Part shown: positions 6,949-13,834 of the stretch, in pieces
Numbering within the stretch: position 1 is the first letter of the stretch
Layout of the letters: each line of letters opens with the position of its first letter
IMG/VR virus record: IMGVR_UViG_3300023181_000077
Coordinates: 1-25,798 of that record
Source of the DNA: a virus
Direction: 5' to 3' (one strand)
Length of the DNA: 25,798 bases
Notes under the pieces: model-generated
What the model saw: the letters and a program-made list of their open reading frames with translations, nothing else
Database searches by the model: none
What the model was told of the DNA's origin: nothing
Program-made: the position numbers and the translations under genes

Positions 6949-7012
6949 GTTTATGTATTTAGTCGATAAGGCTCCGTTTGGGCGGTTTTGTTGTACTCAT
7001 ATTTATATTTAT

Positions 7013-7342
7013 TTAATAATTAGCTTTAAAGTAAGCGTATTGTTTTTTTGTTATGGCAGGTATAGTATCATCAAAGTCTGTAAAAGATGTATATTTATTT
7101 TCGCTATCTTTTAATTCAGCTAATTGTTTATCCATTAATCCAATTGGATATTCACGGCTCCATGCGCTGTTGTTAAACCAGTAATGAGAAACATCATTGT
7201 TGGTTTTAATTTCTGCATCTAAGTTTTTTTCTTTAAGCCATTGTGAATATTCTAAAGATTCTTCATGTGATGCTAAAGATTCAATCAATTCATTACTTGC
7301 GAATTCGTTAGAATAACCTGTTGGATAAATTGAGTTTTCCAT
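7013..7342 (-). CDS. Hypothetical acidic protein, 109 aa
   Basis: A soluble acidic protein with aromatic clusters (HYWFNNSAWSREYP at about 53-66) and no signal or membrane segment. The N-terminal half reads as helix (ELIESLASHEESLEYSQWLKEK). It starts with ATG two bases after the upstream stop. No family recognised. It is followed by a 96-base non-coding spacer with a hairpin. Confidence 0.6.
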   Translation of the reverse strand: MENSIYPTGYSNEFASNELIESLASHEESLEYSQWLKEKNLDAEIKTNNDVSHYWFNNSAWSREYPIGLMDKQLAELKDSENKYTSFTDFDDTIPAITKKQYAYFKANY

Positions 7343-7344
7343 TT

Positions 7345-7641
7345 TTATAGTGTTTTATGTTTATATGTATCTTTAACATCGAAGTGATAATATATGTTTT
7401 CAAAATCCCTTTGCGTGTAGTTTACGCTTTCAATTCTGCCAAACTCAATATAATTATATTCTATTTCTTTTGCTTCCGAAAGTAAAATATACTTTTGGTA
7501 CTCGTCGTAACTTTCGCTGTATTCGGCTGAACTAAATACAACTTCCCTTTTGCCTACAATTACTAAATAATAATATTCAGGTTCGGTTTCGTGGTCTGAA
7601 TGCTTGTAGGCTTCGTGTAGTAACATTTCGTCGTGGTTCAT
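7345..7641 (-). CDS. Hypothetical acidic protein, 98 aa
   Basis: Very rich in Glu, Asp, Tyr and His (for example HSDHETEPEYYYLVIVGKR and YSESYDEYQKY). A highly acidic small protein of this kind could be a DNA mimic or an inhibitor, but no specific motif supports that. It starts with ATG, separated by 6 bases from the SPFH gene, and therefore is in the same leftward transcript. Confidence 0.55.
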   Translation of the reverse strand: MNHDEMLLHEAYKHSDHETEPEYYYLVIVGKREVVFSSAEYSESYDEYQKYILLSEAKEIEYNYIEFGRIESVNYTQRDFENIYYHFDVKDTYKHKTL

Positions 7642-7647
7642 GAAATG

Positions 7648-8616
7648 CTATTTAATATTTATAAATGAACCTGAACTGCCTGTAGTAGTTGTGGGTAGCT
7701 TACCATCCCATTTCTGTATTTTCATGTATTCAATATACAAAGGGGTAAGCTTCTGTTCTTTTAGCTGAACCGCTTTAGCTTCGGCAAGTGCTTTGATTAC
7801 AGTTTTAGCACTATCAGCCTGTGCTAACGCAACGATACGCTCTTTGTCTGCCCTTGCTGCGCTTGCTTGTGCAGCACTTGTTATTGCGTCCTGTGTAGCT
7901 TTTGCCTTTGCCTCAATGCTTTCTGCAATACTTCTCGGTGGCTGTATATTAGTTTTAAGTTGGCTTATTTCAAACCATTTACCAACACGCTTATTTGCTT
8001 CAACTATAATAGCGGCCTCAAACAATGAGCGATTATTAAATATATCCTCAATAGGATAAGTATTAGCAACATCATTTACAGCACCCAAGATAGCGTTCTT
8101 TAACCATCCCTGTTCTACAGCCTGTAAACCGCCTGTTTTATATGTAGAACGTAAATTAGTAAACATATCCGCTGCCATAGGGGATTTTACAGAATAATTT
8201 AAAGCGGGGCTTATGTCACATGCAAAACCACCTTTAGCAACAATAACGCTCTTTCCATAATCAATATGATGTTGGTCTAATGGTATTTGTTGTAGTTCCT
8301 CTGTGTAGGAATTATAAAGTATTAACCCTGACACTTCTTCAATATTTGAAGCCCCGCGATTATCTCCCACAAGATTAACCCTTAATCCTTTATAACCTGC
8401 CTCAATTTTTTTCATTGAATACGGCTGCAAGAAGATAAACAAAATACCTAAAATTAGAAATACTAATGGCTTATAGTTAAACTTAACTTCCTCTCTGTAA
8501 CCGCCCCTAACATTAACATCGGCAATACTCTCCTTTGATAATATTTTAAAACGTGTTTGTGCAACAAAAGCACCCCAAATAATTAAAAAAACGACTAATA
8601 AAATAACTGTTACCAT
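7648..8616 (-). CDS. SPFH/prohibitin-like membrane protein, about 322 aa
   Basis: Two hydrophobic segments at the N-terminus (TVILLVVFLIIWGAFVA and PLVFLILGILFIFLQPYS) precede an SPFH domain. The domain reads GYKGLRVN…SGLILYNSYTEELQQIP, then …VKSPMAADMFTNLRS…, then a helical Ala/Glu-rich C-terminal stretch (AESIEAKAKATQDAITSAAQASAARADKER and beyond, coiled coil) and a Gly/Ser-rich tail. SPFH proteins (prohibitin, HflK/C) form membrane rings. The frame opens at an ATG in the upstream terminator (8649), but MVTV at 8616 begins the membrane segment and is the likelier start. It directly follows the kissing-loop leader. Confidence 0.8.
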   Translation of the reverse strand: MVTVILLVVFLIIWGAFVAQTRFKILSKESIADVNVRGGYREEVKFNYKPLVFLILGILFIFLQPYSMKKIEAGYKGLRVNLVGDNRGASNIEEVSGLILYNSYTEELQQIPLDQHHIDYGKSVIVAKGGFACDISPALNYSVKSPMAADMFTNLRSTYKTGGLQAVEQGWLKNAILGAVNDVANTYPIEDIFNNRSLFEAAIIVEANKRVGKWFEISQLKTNIQPPRSIAESIEAKAKATQDAITSAAQASAARADKERIVALAQADSAKTVIKALAEAKAVQLKEQKLTPLYIEYMKIQKWDGKLPTTTTGSSGSFINIK

Positions 8617-8638
8617 GATATATGATTTTTTAAAATAC

Positions 8639-8729
8639 AAAAAACCCATACTATCCGAATGCTTCTCACTTCATTCTTCAAATACGGGTTTTGTTACTTT
8701 TTAAGTTGCTATAGTGTGAGAAGGCAACA
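8639..8729 (-). ncRNA. Leader RNA K3 with kissing-loop and terminator
   Basis: The RNA begins about 5 bases after the promoter box at 8734. The first hairpin is GTTGC/GCAAC (8728-8724 and 8709-8705), with a 14-base loop starting CTTCTCAC. The second is GAATG/CATTC with a 10-base loop containing GTGAGAAG (8669-8662), the exact reverse complement of CTTCTCAC: 8 nt of loop-loop pairing. The outer stem of the second hairpin is AAAACCC/GGGTTTT (8692-8686 and 8647-8641), followed by a T-run, so this is an intrinsic terminator. The SPFH gene start follows. No ligand or protein site is visible. Confidence 0.65.
8641..8692 (-). terminator. Intrinsic terminator upstream of SPFH gene
   Basis: The 7-bp stem AAAACCC/GGGTTTT encloses the GAATG/CATTC inner hairpin and is followed on the minus strand by TTTTTTG (8644-8638). 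It would stop transcripts coming from the K3 promoter and probably from the upstream genes, unless the loop-loop pairing or a factor changes it. The ATG inside it at 8649 is why I reject that start for the SPFH gene. Confidence 0.7.
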
Positions 8730-8733
8730 GATA

Positions 8734-8760
8734 CAAATATATAAAAGTTTTCCAATTCAA
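8734..8760 (-). promoter_or_regulatory. Leftward promoter with TATATTTG box
   Basis: The -7 box TATATTTG (8741-8734) fits TAnnTTTG exactly. A TTG lies 16 bases further upstream (8760-8758), slightly closer than the usual 17-23. Transcription would start near 8729, immediately before the first hairpin of leader K3. The stretch 8742-8781 up to the RuvC-like gene is otherwise featureless A/T-rich sequence. Confidence 0.6.
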
Positions 8761-8781
8761 TACTAAAAAAGCTAAAATATT

Positions 8782-9297
8782 TTACGTTTGTATTTTACCA
8801 ATTAACCTACCCTCAATCCAATACCAGTCATTTAAAACTTTAATGCGCCCGAAACTCATAATACATAATGCATCGGATATTGCTAATGTAACCTTTATTT
8901 CAGGGTAATTTTCTTGTGCTAACGCTTTATACCTATTTTTCCTTATCTGCTTGCTTTCGCCCTTAATACGCTTTATTAACGCTGTTTGCCATGTAGCGGG
9001 ATGAACCTCACAATAAGGCAGCCTATTAGTCTCTAATAATGTTTTAAGCTTAGTGTAACCATCCATCATTTTAGCTATTGCGAATTTTTTTCCAACAGCA
9101 TCATCTGCACCCCCTGAAAAGTGACTTACCTTTTCTAAAAATACCAATGGGTTTTCAAAGTTCTCTTTTATGTAAGCAAATTTGTCATTTAAATCAATCG
9201 AGGCTTTTGGTATTTTAAAGGCTTCAATATTTCCATTGTCGTAAATCGCAATCCCTCCGCTTGCGCCTGGATCTATTCCTATTATTGTGTATTTCAT
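8782..9297 (-). CDS. RuvC-like Holliday junction resolvase, 171 aa
   Basis: The RNase-H-fold pattern of RuvC is clear: GIDPGASGG (residues 7-15) with Asp9, then VFLEKV with Glu55, and finally AISDALCI with Asp142, the three expected acidic metal ligands. The fourth acid usual in RuvC is not obvious. The protein (171 aa) is close to the usual RuvC size (about 170). In phages it resolves recombination or replication branches before packaging. It overlaps the MmcB-like gene by 4 bases (ATGA). The A/T-rich spacer downstream of its stop (8782) contains the K3 promoter. Confidence 0.9.
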   Translation of the reverse strand: MKYTIIGIDPGASGGIAIYDNGNIEAFKIPKASIDLNDKFAYIKENFENPLVFLEKVSHFSGGADDAVGKKFAIAKMMDGYTKLKTLLETNRLPYCEVHPATWQTALIKRIKGESKQIRKNRYKALAQENYPEIKVTLAISDALCIMSFGRIKVLNDWYWIEGRLIGKIQT

Positions 9298-9857
9298 TTT
9301 TTGGGCAAATTTTTAATTGAATTGTTTACTTTTTCTTTTAGGCACTCATCATTATATGCTATAGCTTGTCTATTTAGAATAGTAAGCTTTTGAGCACAGA
9401 AATAGTGACGCCAATTATTTACCCTTAACATCTTTGTTAGAAGATTTAATATATTATGTTTATTTTTATGGATTATTTTTGATTTACGAACAGTTATAAG
9501 TTCGCCATCCTGAAAGTATATTAAACCCATATAAGGCTTTAAATCACTTTCTAATATAATTCCCTTTCCGTTTATAAGCGGGCATACATAGGTAAAATAA
9601 TTAGGCAAATATCTCGATGACAGTTCGCTTTTTGATTCTAAGCACCAGTTAATGTATTGCCATTTTGATTTTTTAGCATCAGCCCTAAAATCAGAACGGC
9701 TTACCTTTACTTCAAACTCTGAAACATAGCCACTTTTAGCTAAAGAAATAACATCAAGTTCTCCCCTAAAAAAGTAGTTAAAGTTTTCAGCAACGTGATT
9801 ACCTTTATGTATTTCTGCTTTACAGATAGTTTCTTGTATTTCTTTAGTTAAGTTCAT
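9294..9857 (-). CDS. MmcB/RecB-like PD-(D/E)XK nuclease, 187 aa
   Basis: The N-terminal region carries a PD-(D/E)XK core: RGELDVISLAKSGYVSEFEVKVSRSDF, with Asp35 and Glu49-x-Lys51 as likely catalytic residues, then helix DFRADAKKSKW with basic residues. The C-terminal third is helical and basic. MmcB-like proteins are related to DNA repair nucleases. Here it sits between the helicase-like ATPase and the RuvC-like resolvase, overlapping the latter by 4 bases, which suits a replication/recombination role. Family assigned by motif. Confidence 0.75.
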   Translation of the reverse strand: MNLTKEIQETICKAEIHKGNHVAENFNYFFRGELDVISLAKSGYVSEFEVKVSRSDFRADAKKSKWQYINWCLESKSELSSRYLPNYFTYVCPLINGKGIILESDLKPYMGLIYFQDGELITVRKSKIIHKNKHNILNLLTKMLRVNNWRHYFCAQKLTILNRQAIAYNDECLKEKVNNSIKNLPKK

Positions 9858-9860
9858 GTT

Positions 9861-10760
9861 TTAAGGTTTTGTAAATTCTACAGTAGTTGTTTTTTTTACG
9901 GGTTTATCTTCTTTTACCGGTTCATAATCTTGCATTACATAAGGTAATCTTTCATCGTTTACATTTAATCCAAAGGTTTTAAATTTCTTCCCTCGCGAAC
10001 GTTGGCATATAACCTCTGAATAATCCCCCATATCTTTTACTATAAGTACAGTTTCGCATTTTTGCTGCAATATTGTTCCTAAATGCCCCCTTGCTTTGTC
10101 TGTGCCTGGATTAATGTGTAAAACTCCTGTAATATGGCAATTAGCCATTGTGGTGTATTTCATTAATCTTTGAGTAAATTCCATACTTTCAGTTAGAGAG
10201 TTAAAATCAGCAAGGAAATCAACATATCCATCTAATGATACAATTCCTAATTTATCCTTGTATTGACTTTTTGTAAATAACCACTCTAAGTATGCTATTC
10301 GTTGAGGTGCGCTGTATTCACGCAATTTAACGCAAATGTAATAACTATGTATTCCTCCCACTGCTCGCCTTATCCTATCTGCTGTATTCCAACTGTCATG
10401 AGCATCCTGTTCGGTGTCAATATCAATAATATACTTACCCACTAAATCATGGCCTTTAATGTCAGGGGCGTATAAGTTTGCAGTACCTCCAATTGCACAC
10501 GCTAAAATTAAACTCTTTGCCCATGTCTTACGACTTTTTTCCTCTCCCTTAATCATCGATATATTTCCAAAAGTGCCAAACCTTAAAGGGTAATGGATGC
10601 CATTATAAGACTTATCATCTAATCCGATTGATATGGCTAAAGGCGGTCTTGTTGGCTTTGTATTTAAATCAACTGTGCTTTTTTTATGTACATCAGCATA
10701 ATCTAATTCTTTAGGCTCATCTTTTAAAGCTAAGTCTGGTGTTATTTTTTGTATTGCCAT
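9861..10760 (-). CDS. RecA/RepA-like phage ATPase (helicase-type), 299 aa
   Basis: A P-loop ATPase with a variant Walker A: KGEEKSRKTW (residues 71-80; the usual GxxxxGK[TS] second Gly is Arg). Then come IIDIDTEQD (111-119), a Walker-B-like LGIVSLDGYVDFLADF (171-186) and a late HINPGTDKARGHLGT segment. KSRKT-type P-loops are typical of RepA/RecA-like ATPases of Bacteroidota phages. Its place, between the methyltransferase and the nuclease and downstream of a DnaD-like gene, suggests a replicative helicase or its loader. Hydrolysis by this variant site is presumed, not shown. Confidence 0.75.
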   Translation of the reverse strand: MAIQKITPDLALKDEPKELDYADVHKKSTVDLNTKPTRPPLAISIGLDDKSYNGIHYPLRFGTFGNISMIKGEEKSRKTWAKSLILACAIGGTANLYAPDIKGHDLVGKYIIDIDTEQDAHDSWNTADRIRRAVGGIHSYYICVKLREYSAPQRIAYLEWLFTKSQYKDKLGIVSLDGYVDFLADFNSLTESMEFTQRLMKYTTMANCHITGVLHINPGTDKARGHLGTILQQKCETVLIVKDMGDYSEVICQRSRGKKFKTFGLNVNDERLPYVMQDYEPVKEDKPVKKTTTVEFTKP

Positions 10761-10762
10761 AT

Positions 10763-11407
10763 TTAAAACATTTTAATTTGACTTTCATGTTGTTTTAGAC
10801 GTTTTAAAGCACTTTCATAATAATCCTTATCTAATTCACATGCTGTAAGGTCAAAGCCTAAATTATGGCATGCAATGGCTATGCTGCCGCTTCCTAAATG
10901 AGTGTCTAATATCTTGTCTCCATTTTCAGCATAATTCATAAGCAACCATTCATAAAGCTTAACAGGTTTTTGAGTAGGGTGTATTCTAACCTCTTTATCT
11001 TTCATATTTCCTTGCAGCATACCATTCCACATAAAAATAAATTTATCTACTATAACTCCAAATGAATGACTGGCCAATTCACATTTTGAAAATGTACTGC
11101 TTTCATTTTGCTTATCCCAAACTATCCTCCCAACATTAGGTATATATTTAGCGTAATAATTGCATCCCCAAATTATTTGATGCTTGCTTACCCTGAATAA
11201 TTCATTAAAATAAAACTCATTAGGCACTTCCCAATTTTGTATTTTTTTAGTTTGTCTTTTTACTCCGGTCGTGGATATATCATTACCCGTGTAATTGGCT
11301 TTGCCATAATCTTCGAAGTAAGGCGGGTCTACAATTGCTAAATCGAAATGTTTATCAGGATAACGTGCCATTAAAGCCATGTTATCCTCGTTTGTTATTT
11401 GTATCAT
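10763..11407 (-). CDS. DNA adenine (or cytosine-N4) methyltransferase, 214 aa
   Basis: Motif IV DPPY (residues 27-30) comes first, followed by the HPTQKP signature (143-148) and motif I LDTHLGSGSIAIA (167-179), with ACELDKDY after it. This order (DPPY before the SAM-binding motif) is that of beta-class amino-methyltransferases. No separate target-recognition insert of notable size is seen, so the recognition site cannot be guessed. No restriction gene is adjacent, so it is an orphan phage methylase, probably protecting phage DNA from host nucleases. Begins 9 bases after the upstream stop. Confidence 0.9.
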   Translation of the reverse strand: MIQITNEDNMALMARYPDKHFDLAIVDPPYFEDYGKANYTGNDISTTGVKRQTKKIQNWEVPNEFYFNELFRVSKHQIIWGCNYYAKYIPNVGRIVWDKQNESSTFSKCELASHSFGVIVDKFIFMWNGMLQGNMKDKEVRIHPTQKPVKLYEWLLMNYAENGDKILDTHLGSGSIAIACHNLGFDLTACELDKDYYESALKRLKQHESQIKMF

Positions 11408-11416
11408 AGTTAAACT

Positions 11417-11929
11417 CTATTTGTTTTCATACCTAATCAATAATTCGCTTAAAAAGTCATTAAGCTTATTTGTAATTTCTTTTTCGCCCCACGGGTTTAA
11501 TGACTTTAAAAGCTCTTTTTGGTTTTCCTTTATTATCTGCCTATCTGTATTTTTAATAGCTTCTATTTCTTTAGGCGTTTTTCCATTCAATACATGCTCC
11601 ATGTTCAATCCAAATATAGAAGCGGCATCATACCATTCTTTTATATTCATTAACGTTCTAAAACGTTCGTAATGGTCTTTTAACGGTTGTTCTAATAATT
11701 GCTGTATTTCCTTTTCAGCTAAAAACTTATCCCATGAATAACGCTGTAATAAATCGCAATAATAAATAACTGCTATTTTGCTAAAATGATGGTTACGCGA
11801 TAATCTTTCTTCTTTAGCTAAATTAATCCACTCAACAATATCATTAAAAGCAGCTACATCTGTTTGGTTTGGCTTATTACCTTTTGCTATTGTATATGCA
11901 AGTCTGTTCATTGATTTTTCTATATTCAT
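11417..11929 (-). CDS. Conserved phage protein next to replication genes, 170 aa
   Basis: A helical protein without catalytic motif: N-terminus MNIEKSMNRLAYTIAKGNKPNQTDVAAFN, then long amphipathic helices (EWINLAKEERLSRN; IYYCDLLQRY) and a C-terminal helix pair. It recalls small helical proteins that flank replication genes in flavobacterial phages; function unknown. It is downstream of the DnaD-like gene, in the position where a helicase loader could be, but no ATPase motif is present, so this is only a suggestion. Confidence 0.6.
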   Translation of the reverse strand: MNIEKSMNRLAYTIAKGNKPNQTDVAAFNDIVEWINLAKEERLSRNHHFSKIAVIYYCDLLQRYSWDKFLAEKEIQQLLEQPLKDHYERFRTLMNIKEWYDAASIFGLNMEHVLNGKTPKEIEAIKNTDRQIIKENQKELLKSLNPWGEKEITNKLNDFLSELLIRYENK

Positions 11930-11967
11930 AGGCTATAGTTTAATTTAAGGCTGTCTAAAGCTTTTTT

Positions 11968-12732
11968 CTAAGTTTTAGATGCCAATATCCTTGTTATATT
12001 TTTTCGTAGGTTTGAAAGGCTTAAAACGGTTTTCTTCCAAAACAAATCATCATCGTTATTTAAGTAATCATAAGCAGCAACTAAGTTTTCAATACTTACA
12101 CCATCGCTTTCTACCATAAGCCGTATTTCTGTAACGTAGTTTTTATAAACTGCCTTTTCCTGATTATTAGTTGGTAGCTGTTTTTCTTTAAGATTTTTAA
12201 TAAATACTTTTCTAAACTTATCAGCCATTACAAAGTACATTAATTCCTTTTCGGTAACTTCAATTTCGGTGTCTTTGTATTTTAAATTATTACCTGAAAT
12301 TGAAATATCGGACATCTTTATTTTTAATAAAGATATATATGGTTTATTATTTGGTATAGGTTGGCGATTTCTGTCTGTTCCATTTGCTAATTCTCGCTCC
12401 TCCATTTGCGGTTTTTCGCTAATGGTTGATTCTATTGGGATAGAGTACCATTTTGTGCGGTCGTAACCCTTTTTATTATGGCTGCTAACTAATATTAATT
12501 TAGCCTTATGTAAATTTATTAAACAGGTCTTTATTTGACTTTCCGTAAGCCATGTAAATTGCTCTGTAAAGGCTTTAATACTATTAAAAGTCCAGTACTG
12601 ACCATCATGAAAATTAACCTTATTAGAGCGATTAAAATCAACCCAATAATCAATGTTTGATAATATAATAGCGGCATCAGTTCCAACTAACTTAGCTATT
12701 TCTGGTTCGAATGTCATTTTAACTTTACTCAT
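11968..12732 (-). CDS. Phage replication protein with winged-helix start (DnaD-like), about 254 aa
   Basis: From the chosen ATG the N-terminus reads MSKVKMTFEPEIAKLVGTDAAIILSNIDYWV, then WTFNSIKAFTEQFTWLTESQIKTCL and then helix-plus-wing. This is a DNA-binding domain seen in phage replisome organiser proteins. The C-terminal region (after about 170) is helical and charged, like a DnaD-type partner domain. A longer frame starts at 12759 inside the KilA-N gene, but the ATG at 12732, 5 bases after that gene's stop, matches the local pattern. Probably origin recognition or helicase loading. Confidence 0.7.
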   Translation of the reverse strand: MSKVKMTFEPEIAKLVGTDAAIILSNIDYWVDFNRSNKVNFHDGQYWTFNSIKAFTEQFTWLTESQIKTCLINLHKAKLILVSSHNKKGYDRTKWYSIPIESTISEKPQMEERELANGTDRNRQPIPNNKPYISLLKIKMSDISISGNNLKYKDTEIEVTEKELMYFVMADKFRKVFIKNLKEKQLPTNNQEKAVYKNYVTEIRLMVESDGVSIENLVAAYDYLNNDDDLFWKKTVLSLSNLRKNITRILASKT

Positions 12733-12736
12733 AACG

Positions 12737-13387
12737 TTAAAACTTTTGGTATTTAACATTATACATTTTTCTCATTTCTATTAGAAGCTGCTTATATGAA
12801 GTAATAAAATTCATGTCGATTGCAAAAGCCAATTTTGTTTGAATATCATTTATTTCATTTAGCTGACTTTCATTAGCACTTTGCCTTAATTCCTTACCTG
12901 TTTTATTATACACAATCCATTGAATAGCCTTTGCAACCTCTTGGAATGAGTAACCGTTAAGCTTAACTAATGAGCTTGATAAAGTTTTATAATTATCGCC
13001 TGCTAAATTTCTTTGTTGAATAAGCTCATCATAAACAAACTTAATTACAGAAAGTTTAAACTTAGGGTTAAGCCACATCGCGAAATCAATAAATAAATAA
13101 GGGTGCATCCATATTTCATCTTTAGTACGCCCCTTTGCTGTATTCCGACCCTTTTTTTCTTGAATAGCCATAACAGAAATTTCTGATTGGGCTATTTCCT
13201 CATTAAGAGCTTCAAGAAATTCAGTAGTTGCTTTTGATTTAATGAAATCCTGCATATTCTTTCTTTTATTAGTTGGTCTTTCATTCCAAGCAGATAATAG
13301 AAAGTTTGCATCGAAGTAACCATCTTTTGTTCGTTGTAGTATATCAAAACTACCCATTTTACGAACCATTGTAACTGATGTTATCAT
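12737..13387 (-). CDS. KilA-N domain protein, 216 aa
   Basis: The KilA-N domain covers about residues 14-120: FDILQRTKDGYFDANFLLSAWNE, then NMQDFIKSKATTEFLEAL, then KDEIWMHPYLFIDFAMWLNPKFKLSVIKFV. KilA-N is a DNA-binding domain of phage regulators/antirepressors. The C-terminal region (120-216) is helical and basic. It is the first gene behind leader K2, whose terminator ends only a few bases upstream, so its expression, and that of the replication genes after it, should depend on read-through. Whether it acts as antirepressor or transcription factor is not shown. Confidence 0.85.
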   Translation of the reverse strand: MITSVTMVRKMGSFDILQRTKDGYFDANFLLSAWNERPTNKRKNMQDFIKSKATTEFLEALNEEIAQSEISVMAIQEKKGRNTAKGRTKDEIWMHPYLFIDFAMWLNPKFKLSVIKFVYDELIQQRNLAGDNYKTLSSSLVKLNGYSFQEVAKAIQWIVYNKTGKELRQSANESQLNEINDIQTKLAFAIDMNFITSYKQLLIEMRKMYNVKYQKF

Positions 13388-13392
13388 AATGT

Positions 13393-13445
13393 AAAAACAA
13401 AAGCCGATATTATCAAGGCTTCCAGTCCTATCAAATAATCGGCTT
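13393..13445 (-). terminator. Intrinsic terminator upstream of KilA-N gene
   Basis: Arms AAGCCGAT (13445-13438) and ATCGGCTT (13408-13401) form an 8-bp stem, continued by TAT/ATA with a small bulge, and are followed by TTTTGTTTTT on the minus strand. It ends 6 bases before the KilA-N ATG, an attenuator position. The apical loop is complementary to the upstream hairpin loop of leader K2. Confidence 0.75.
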
Positions 13446-13497
13446 GTTTAGGTTAAAGTGCAACCTATAAATATCTTATGTGTAGCTGGAAGTCTAC
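13393..13497 (-). ncRNA. Leader RNA K2 with kissing-loop and terminator
   Basis: The first hairpin is GTAG/CTAC (13497-13494 and 13485-13482), with loop ACTTCCAG. A middle hairpin AGGTT…AACCT lies at 13466-13450. The terminator hairpin has outer arms AAGCCGAT/ATCGGCTT and inner AGG/CCT, with loop ACTGGAAG. Its CTGGAAG (13425-13419) is the exact reverse complement of CTTCCAG in the first loop (7 nt). Transcription would start right at hairpin one. The terminator ends 6 bases before the KilA-N start codon. The middle hairpin resembles that of K1 (see findings). Confidence 0.7.
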
Positions 13498-13501
13498 GAG
13501 A

Positions 13502-13509
13502 CAAATATA
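13502..13509 (-). promoter_or_regulatory. Leftward TATATTTG promoter box
   Basis: The -7 box TATATTTG fits the Bacteroidota consensus. No TTG at the usual upstream distance is visible; the upstream DNA is A/T-rich. Transcription would begin within a few bases of 13497, the first base of the K2 hairpin. The exact TSS is inferred from the typical 4-7 base distance. Confidence 0.55.
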
Positions 13510-13519
13510 CAAATATTAT

Positions 13520-13816
13520 TTAATTGTAATATATATTAAAATCAATTTTGTGTTTAGCGTAATAAGAAAGCACTCTATTGCTTACGTTTCCATGCTTGCT
13601 TAACTCCTTTATTTTACACTCAAAACTGCCGTCTGTATGCACGGTTATATCTGTAACAATACCTAATTCTCCTTTCTTAACCATTTTTACTAAATTTCCT
13701 TTTTTAACATCCAAAGAAGATTTGTATTCATCTGTTACAAGAAGTAATTCTTCATTTATTTCAGATATTTTATTTCTTAGGGATGCTACTTTTTCCCAGT
13801 ATTCTTGTTTATTCAT
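13520..13816 (-). CDS. Hypothetical coiled-coil plus beta-domain protein, 98 aa
   Basis: Residues 1-40 form an amphipathic helix (EYWEKVASLRNKISEINEELLLV), likely coiled coil. The rest (VKKGNLVKMVKKGELGIVTDITVHTDGSFECKI…) is a small beta barrel of SH3/KOW-like type. No catalytic residue is visible. It is the last gene before the K2 spacer, so its transcript probably runs into the K2 leader. Confidence 0.6.
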   Translation of the reverse strand: MNKQEYWEKVASLRNKISEINEELLLVTDEYKSSLDVKKGNLVKMVKKGELGIVTDITVHTDGSFECKIKELSKHGNVSNRVLSYYAKHKIDFNIYYN

Positions 13817-13834
13817 TTTTTTTAATTTGTAAAG

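Noticed and set aside
6959-7000. 13-codon frame MSTTKPPKRSLID on the minus strand
   Set aside because: Too short and without neighbour coupling to support.
8617-8649. Upstream ATG of the SPFH gene (11 extra residues)
   Set aside because: This ATG is part of the terminator stem; the ATG at 8616 is directly before the membrane segment.
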